A DNA stretch of 64,000 nt, from contig CM049317.1 of assembly GCA_026874595.1 (NCBI GenBank), positions 13,386,882 through 13,450,881 on the forward strand, in the 5' to 3' direction. The position numbers and the translations under genes were made by a program. Positions 58,106 to 64,000 of this stretch are shown in pieces. Numbering within the stretch: the first letter of the stretch is position 1; each line of letters opens with the position of its first letter. The notes below the pieces were generated by a model. It was not told the origin of the DNA and did no database searches. It saw only the letters and a list, made by a program, of their open reading frames with translations. This DNA is from Sipunculus nudus (lineage: Eukaryota > Annelida > Sipuncula > Golfingiida > Sipunculidae).

Positions 58106-59300
58106 GGTTTATTGGCCTTTCCTTTGTCAGAGCTTGCAACGACACTGCTGGAAGTGAGGTTCCCTTTCTCCGCTTTAGTTGCGCAGTTCAATCTCTCGTG
58201 GTCAGCAAGTGACCGGTCTCCGTTGTTCTTGGGTTTCCAGGTGGTGGAATTAATTGCAGCTTATCTTTGCTGAAGGGAAGCTGCTGTCTCAGGTAGGATT
58301 AGCTCCTGCACCTGTGAGCAATAACATTGCAAGTTTCTTGGTTGTACTTCAAAGAACTTTATTAGCCCCGTGCTCAGTGTATTTCCCCCAGCTTCTGACT
58401 TTCACCACGTAGCATGCATGTGGATGAAATATACAGATTGAGAAGTTTAAATTTTAGGTTAAAATATGACTGGCCCGTTGTACCTTACATCGTGGTTACG
58501 CGAGAATTCTGCCTGACTTGTGGCCAGCAACGTTGCATGGACAGTCAGCAGCGGTTGGGTTTTAGATATTGTGCTTTTGTGTGTCCAAGTTGCAAACAGT
58601 TTTAAAATTTTAGATTTCCGGTCAGAGTTGTGTATTTATACTATATGTATTTATAATAAACCTCTGCATTGAACACCCCAACGAAACATGTTAAGGGAAA
58701 GAATTTGATGGAACGTTATTGTGGGGAGCCTTTTCCCTGTTTCCCAGCGTGTCAACTCTCCCTTCTCATTTCTGTCTCTCTCGTATTGTAGATCCGTTAT
58801 AAACTGACAAAAGGGGTTTCCCAGGGCACTCATAATTTCATAGTTGGTGAATGACAAAGGTTCATTATTTACCATGAATTTGGATGTCGGTTCGTCATAA
58901 TGATCCGGTACAAATAAGGGATTGCATAGGGGTCTTATCTCTCATCTGCAAATCTTCCAGTAAGATACGGTTCAAGCTTCATCAGACTGAGAATAATCTC
59001 CATAATGAACGGACCCTGGGGCGTCAATACAGGGTAGACGGGGAAGTATATACCCCCCTCCCCCCCCCCCCCAAAAAAAAAAAAACTTTTTTTTTTTCGA
59101 GGAAGGATTATCAATGTAATCATCTCATCTGCTTTTCAAATAATAATATTTATATATTGAAAAATGAAGAAATTATTAGATACAGAATTACAGACTTTGC
59201 TTCCAATTCTGAGTATACTATGAAATATTATATATCTTAACCTGGTTTAGAATGAACTGGAAACATAATACCTTATTTTTTTCTTAATATGACACACAGG

Positions 59301-59304
<4 letters not shown>
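58106..59304. other. Unassigned stretch
   Basis: No supported gene. 59050-59092 is a poly-C/poly-A/poly-T run. Confidence 0.3.

Positions 59305-59355
<51 letters not shown>
59305..59355. repeat. (TA)n microsatellite
   Basis: About 25 TA units. Confidence 0.95.
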
Positions 59356-59359
<4 letters not shown>

Positions 59360-62300
59360 TTGATACAAAAGCTCAAGTATCTGAATAACTTATGCATTTA
59401 TCACCATGATTCTTTGTATGAATATTGGTCATGGAGTATTCCATCAGATCCTGCAGACTGGTGGCACTACCTTTATTTTTTCAAATTTGTACACATTATA
59501 TCTCTAATTTTGAGAAGAAACAGTTGTCTGTTAACAGGGCTAGATCATACTATTTGACCTAGAATCTTCTTACTTATGACCAGGGAGGTACATGAAAAAT
59601 CTACTTGGGAACCTGAAATTAAGTCTCTTTTACCCAGATCCACTAAGCTGTGGGCTTTGTATAGGTTCGTAAATACCCTCCCACCCCCCACCCCCCCACC
59701 CCCGGATAATTAAAAATCTGATACAAAAGCTCCGATACCCTGAATAACTACTGCCTTTCTGAAGTGGACTCGAGCAGAGAAAACAGAGACCACTCTGAAC
59801 AGCTTATGGAACACACAAGAATGCTGCTGTTGTATGGACCAGGCAAGAATTGTTTGGAGAAGAATAATATGTTAAAAGTGTTGAATTCATATGAATATAC
59901 TTGAAACATCATTGGTTGAATTTGCCTGATGGACCATTATGCACAGGAACATAATATAATAAAATGTCTTGTTCTTAAGAGTTTTCTGCTGGCTTGTATT
60001 TCAACTTTCAGACAAATATCCTTTGTGCACTTTAATAAACACATAAAGCATTATCTGTTTAAAATTTTCAGTTGCATGGCTTTTAACAATATATTATTCA
60101 CACAATCTTTATATTTAAGATCTTCAAGGTGGTTTGTCAAAGTGGCCTAAAAAAAGTTGCTATAATTTGATTAGAATGTTATAATATTAATGATGTAGGA
60201 TGTTAAAATATCAGTAGTTGTCTGTCTGTAGGTGAACCATATATGATATCAATTGTCAGTATAAGATAATTATCTGCCAAGAGTGTTTGTTTTTGTAATT
60301 TCTCTGAGATGTATGGTTCAATTAAACTTGATTCCATGGTGACAGCAGGAAACATGTTAATCATGTCTTTTTTTAAAAATAGTCAATTAACATGTGAAAT
60401 TTCCTGTCTTAATGATCTTCATGAATTTTTTTCCATGTTTGATTTTGGATAATGTGTCTATCTCTAGTTTGTTCCCTTCAGAATTCAGTTAGAAAAACTG
60501 AAGCTGAATATGGGTTACTGCAAGTATCAACCATTCACTTGATTTAATGTCTTTTTGTTTACTCTATGTTATTATGTAAATATATTGTTGTATGTTCAGG
60601 AAGACACAAAAATGAAATAGTTTGTAATGATGTATAGACATGTAATCGGTCTGTACTTAGAAAAATAAAGAAAAGAATTAACAAATGAACACACAATGAC
60701 TTCCAACTTTCGACATCCATGTTTCAGTCTGCATGTGAAGGTTTAGTATATTACTCGGACACACTGAGGCGCTCGAGCGGGGATAGCATCTTTCTCAACT
60801 TATTTTGAGAGCAAATATAGAGCGGGGTACCAGTCTAGTTTCTTTCACGCGTCACCAATTGTAGAATAATGCCGTATATTCAATATTCTTTTACATGGTA
60901 GCCTGATATAAGATTTTTATTGAATTGTTACGCCATGTGGACATTTCATTACGGAAGAATCTCTCGGTATTTGTTACCAGACGGTGCCATATTGGGGGTA
61001 TTTTTCTGTGTATTTTAATATCCGACGTCCGGATTTAGTAAAAGTTGACTCTGTTGATGAGTTGAAGGTCCGTTGACTGGTTGAGTCCGGCGGTGATACG
61101 AGCCAAAAAAACTACAAAACAACAAAAACAAATTATGTTGTGAACTAACGTCACACAGACTGTTCTTGTGAACTTTTATAGGTGTTACGGTGAACTGTAA
61201 CGGAGTTGTCAGTTGAACTGTGTTGCTGAGAAGCAGGCGTAAACAAGGTTCGTGTATATTTTCATGGCGGGAAAATTCCAAGTGTTAATATTATTAATAT
61301 AATAATGAGACCATATTTATTATCAAGGTCATATTTTAAGCAGTGCATTGGATTCATCGGAACAACATCACCTCTTGATTTTGTTCATTTGATTTTGAAA
61401 AAAATCTTTGTTTGCTTAAAATAATTCTAAGTGAAACGATGTTGGGTGATAATCAGGATAAACAACTTTACAAGAACTTTAACCTGCAAATTGGCCTTGT
61501 CGTCGAAGCGTAATGACTCGTGGTGGAATTGATTAAAGATTTTACTGAAGTAAAAACAGACCTGTACTGTAAAAGGAAAAGATGTATTGTTAAACGTGCA
61601 GTTAAGGTTACCTACCACAAAGTGTCATTACTCATTCTTGATTTTCTTTCAATCAAATTTAATGTCTTATTTTCATGTGAGTAATTTATAGATGATGATG
61701 GAATCATCAAGTAAGCTCCATGCTGGAGCAAAAAAAAACAATGAAGGATTGGGTCAAACTCATCAGAATTGTTAATCAATAAAATATCTCACCTTACTTC
61801 AATTTCCATCCAAAATCCACACACATTTTTAATGAAGCCAGAGGTCATGGAATTTGATGGCACAGAGGTGAACTTACAATAATACTATGGATTTTTATGA
61901 AACTCATCATACATATTTAACAATAGAGTTTCTCAGCTTATTTACATTCCTAACAAAATTCATGCATATTTGAGGAGGTCAGACGTTACCAGATGCATGA
62001 CATGCATGCTCTTGTTATTTCATCTCTTACTTTTGTATTCAGTTCACAATAATTATTTTCTGATACTAATTTTTTTCTTTATGTTTTCAGGTACCTGCCA
62101 AAACAGGAACAAATCCAGATCCAATATTTCACGAACAAGTAAAACCAGATCAAAGAAAACCAGATCAAAGATTACCAGATCAAAACCAGATAAAAAAACT
62201 AGATCAAAGAAAACCAGATCAAAGATAACCAGATAAAAAAACCAGATCAAAACCATATAAAAAGCTAGATCAAAACAATATTAAGGAAAACGAGATAAAA

Positions 62301-62595
62301 AAAAAACAAGAAAATAAAACCAATGCAAAAATAAACCTGACGTTATAAAAAAATTTGCTTTTATTGAGTTTGAGTTTGTCATTTATTTCCCTTTTATGAA
62401 CTCTGTTTAAAAGAGGCATCTTCACCATATTCCCTTATCTTCCTTGCTATTCTCACCTTGTTTATATTTTTATAACCAGTTCCATTAAATACTCTACATC
62501 CTGTGCCTGACTTTCCCTCAAATATAGTACAACCGTTTTCGTTTTTAGAGTTTATCAAATTTGTAATCTTTCATTTTAAACTTATCTGCCCAGCA
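59356..62595. other. Gene-poor stretch upstream of the peptidase-like gene
   Basis: The phrase TGATACAAAAGCTC..GTAT.CTGAATAAC occurs at about 59361 and again at about 59717, 356 bases apart. AATAAA near 60664 could end a transcript whose coding part I do not see. 61835-61990 resembles 9573-9700. An acceptor-like TTTTCAG occurs near 62089. Confidence 0.3.
62140..62295 (+). repeat. ACCAGATCAAAG short tandem repeat
   Basis: About ten degenerate units of 13-15 bases built on AAACCAGATCAAAG. Plus-frame translation is a K/T/R/S-rich repeat; minus is hydrophobic. Neither looks like a gene. Confidence 0.85.
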
Positions 62596-64000
62596 ATGGC
62601 TTCAGTTATACCTGTCCCGGCTGTATCTATCAGTAAGATTGGTAAAGGCACTTTTCACCAAGATGATCCACAGTTTCCATCGGACTCCGTTGGCAAACAG
62701 TGTGTGCCTAATTCAGTTGTTGCTCTGCTTTATGCTACCCTGCACGATATTGTTGAATGGAAAACAAATGAAATGAACACAATATTAATTGAAGGTGATC
62801 ATTTGTACAGAACTGGTGTCAGATATCCAAGATAAAGGATACATGGCTTGGGATGAAAAACCAGAGTATATACAATGCCTTAATCATAATTTCAAGAGAA
62901 AACCAACCTTGATCACTGGTGGTTACCTTAATCATTCTGATGTGCAAGCACCCTATATGTTTTACCAGGATGCCCTGGCAGAAATCACTTCCAAGAAATG
63001 TGGTCTTATTATAGTTGGAGGAAACGCAATTGCAATTTCATATCAGCAGAATTGTTACTATGTGTTTGATCCACACAGCAGAAATCATCTTGGGTATCCT
63101 ACACCTTGTTGCACATCAGTTCTTCTTGCATTTGAATTGCAGTCGGAATTCTTTCAGTATATATCAAACTATGCAAATATGATGAATGCAACTATGTTTG
63201 AAGTAACATATTTCAGAATAAACCAAGTCACCACTACAGCATTTAAACTTGGACTGAAACGCCAAACTAAACAGTGTGCCAGTTCAGATGACCAGCTAAA
63301 GCATGCAACCAAGTCAACAACAGACCTCCTGGACATGGTAAATAAAAGCAGACCTCAACATGATTCTCAACAAGGTGTTCACTTGATCCAAGGAAACTTT
63401 AATGATCAGCAATTAAAAATGAACAGAAAACTATATTTGAAAGAGTACATGCGACAGAAAAGAATGAATCCAGCTTACAGGGATATAGAACGCCTAAAAG
63501 ATCAACAACAAGAACTGTTATCAAGACAAAATGAAACTTGTAGACAAAAAGAACGTAATGCAGAGAAAGCATACAATCAAAAGATGAGAAAAGATGAAGT
63601 TCGAAGGGCACAAGAGAGAAAAGCTGACAAACAACAGAAGCAAGCTGATAGACTTAATGAAACATACAGACAAAAAGAACGTTCTGCAGAGAAAACATAT
63701 AATCAAAAGATAAGAAAAGACCAAGTTCGAAGGGCACAAGAGAGAAAAGCTGAGAAAAACAGAAGCAAGCTGCTAGACTTAATGAAACATACAGAAAAAA
63801 ATACGTTCTGCTGGGAAAGCATATAATCAAAAGATAAGAAAAGATCAAGTTCGAAGGGCACAAGTGAGAAAAGCTGAGAAACAACAGAAGCAAACTGCTA
63901 GACTAAATGAAACTTACAGACAAAAAGAACGTTCTGCTGAGAAAGCATATAATCAGAAGATAAGAAAAGATAAAGTTCGAAGGGCACAAGAGAGGGGAGC
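62596..64000 (+). pseudogene. Partial, frame-broken C76/OTU-like cysteine peptidase with K/R/E-rich repeats
   Basis: The frame from ATG 62596 has GKQCVPNS with a candidate nucleophile Cys36, then GDHLY. One base too many near 62810 moves the message to the next frame, which continues to 63826. That part has VFDPHSRNHLG, whose Asp and His (codons at about 63068-63076) fit the D-x-H of peptidase C76, the fold known from herpesvirus tegument deubiquitinases. A linker follows, then from about 63537 tandem 126-base (42-residue) repeats of RQKER.AEKAYNQK and RKDEVRRAQERKA type, probably helical. Single-base losses near 63752 and 63797 break the frame again. The protein is cut by the window end. Family knowledge: such modules stand in front of Helitron- or PIF1-type helicases in invertebrate mobile elements, so a transposon origin is inferred. 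Sequencing error is an alternative cause of the breaks. A farther ATG at 62503 is possible. Confidence 0.65.
63537..64000 (+). repeat. 126-bp coding tandem repeats
   Basis: The phrase GACAAAAAGAACG (or its variant) starts at 63543, 63669, 63794 and 63919: spacings 126, 125 and 125. The two 125s show the single-base losses. The array continues past the window end. Confidence 0.9.

Noticed and set aside
62596-63826. Endogenous herpesvirus insertion
   Set aside because: Only the peptidase-like fold is reminiscent; the attached K/R/E-rich repeats and the lack of other viral genes fit a mobile-element protein better.

Overview
This window is nuclear DNA of an animal, most likely a lophotrochozoan and probably a mollusc. 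It has split genes with GT-AG introns, many long (TA)n, (CT)n and (TG)n tracts, tRNA-derived SINEs, MITEs, PIF/Harbinger- and hAT-type DNA transposon remains, a decayed L1-type LINE and many AT-rich stretches. There are no operons, ribosome binding sites or dense ORFs. Nearly all short ORFs are chance open frames. The taxon is an inference from repeat style and cannot be proved by reading alone.

Two protein-coding loci are well supported. At 48418-50743 (+) a two-exon gene encodes a 318-residue multi-pass membrane protein with tryptophan-rich segments of TspO/MBR-like character. At 62596-64000 (+), running off the window, is a frame-broken gene. It has an N-terminal cysteine-peptidase-like module (GKQC...DPH, like peptidase C76 or OTU-type folds), then tandem 42-residue K/R/E/Q-rich repeats. 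This arrangement is known to me from large transposon-encoded helicase proteins. A weaker candidate is a single basic, membrane-anchored exon at 12333-12652. Promoter-like segments lie near 5455-5690 (-) and 21355-21480 (+).

The rest is a mosaic of mobile and repetitive DNA. From left to right: copy 1 of a dispersed repeat (312-892; copy 2 at 43180-43776); four patches of a GAGTCC hexamer-based repeat; a 23-bp satellite (14833-15736); a hAT transposase C-terminal remnant (about 16990-17196, -); a MITE family with CCCAATCAC ends (three copies); and a 17-bp minisatellite (24614-27470) interrupted by a foldback element with long palindromic arms (26034-27202). Then come a second inverted-repeat element around (TA)n tracts (27655-28467); Harbinger-like elements with TTA-type flanks (33173-33800, 35888-36180, 56004-58102); a small TA-flanked MITE (39824-39931); two tRNA-derived SINEs (34806-35108 -, 56256-56455 +); and a strongly decayed L1-like LINE on the minus strand (about 53950-55700).

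The most striking object is a complete miniature LTR retrotransposon at 41009-41438. It has two LTRs of about 155 bp (TG...CA), a 4-bp TTAT target duplication, a primer-binding site matching tRNA-Pro at 17 of 18 bases, and a purine-rich tract. It has no coding capacity. Both LTRs carry a tRNA-like segment with RNA polymerase III A and B boxes, so this looks like a TRIM whose LTRs contain a tRNA-type promoter, conceptually parallel to the plant Cassandra elements that carry 5S rRNA.
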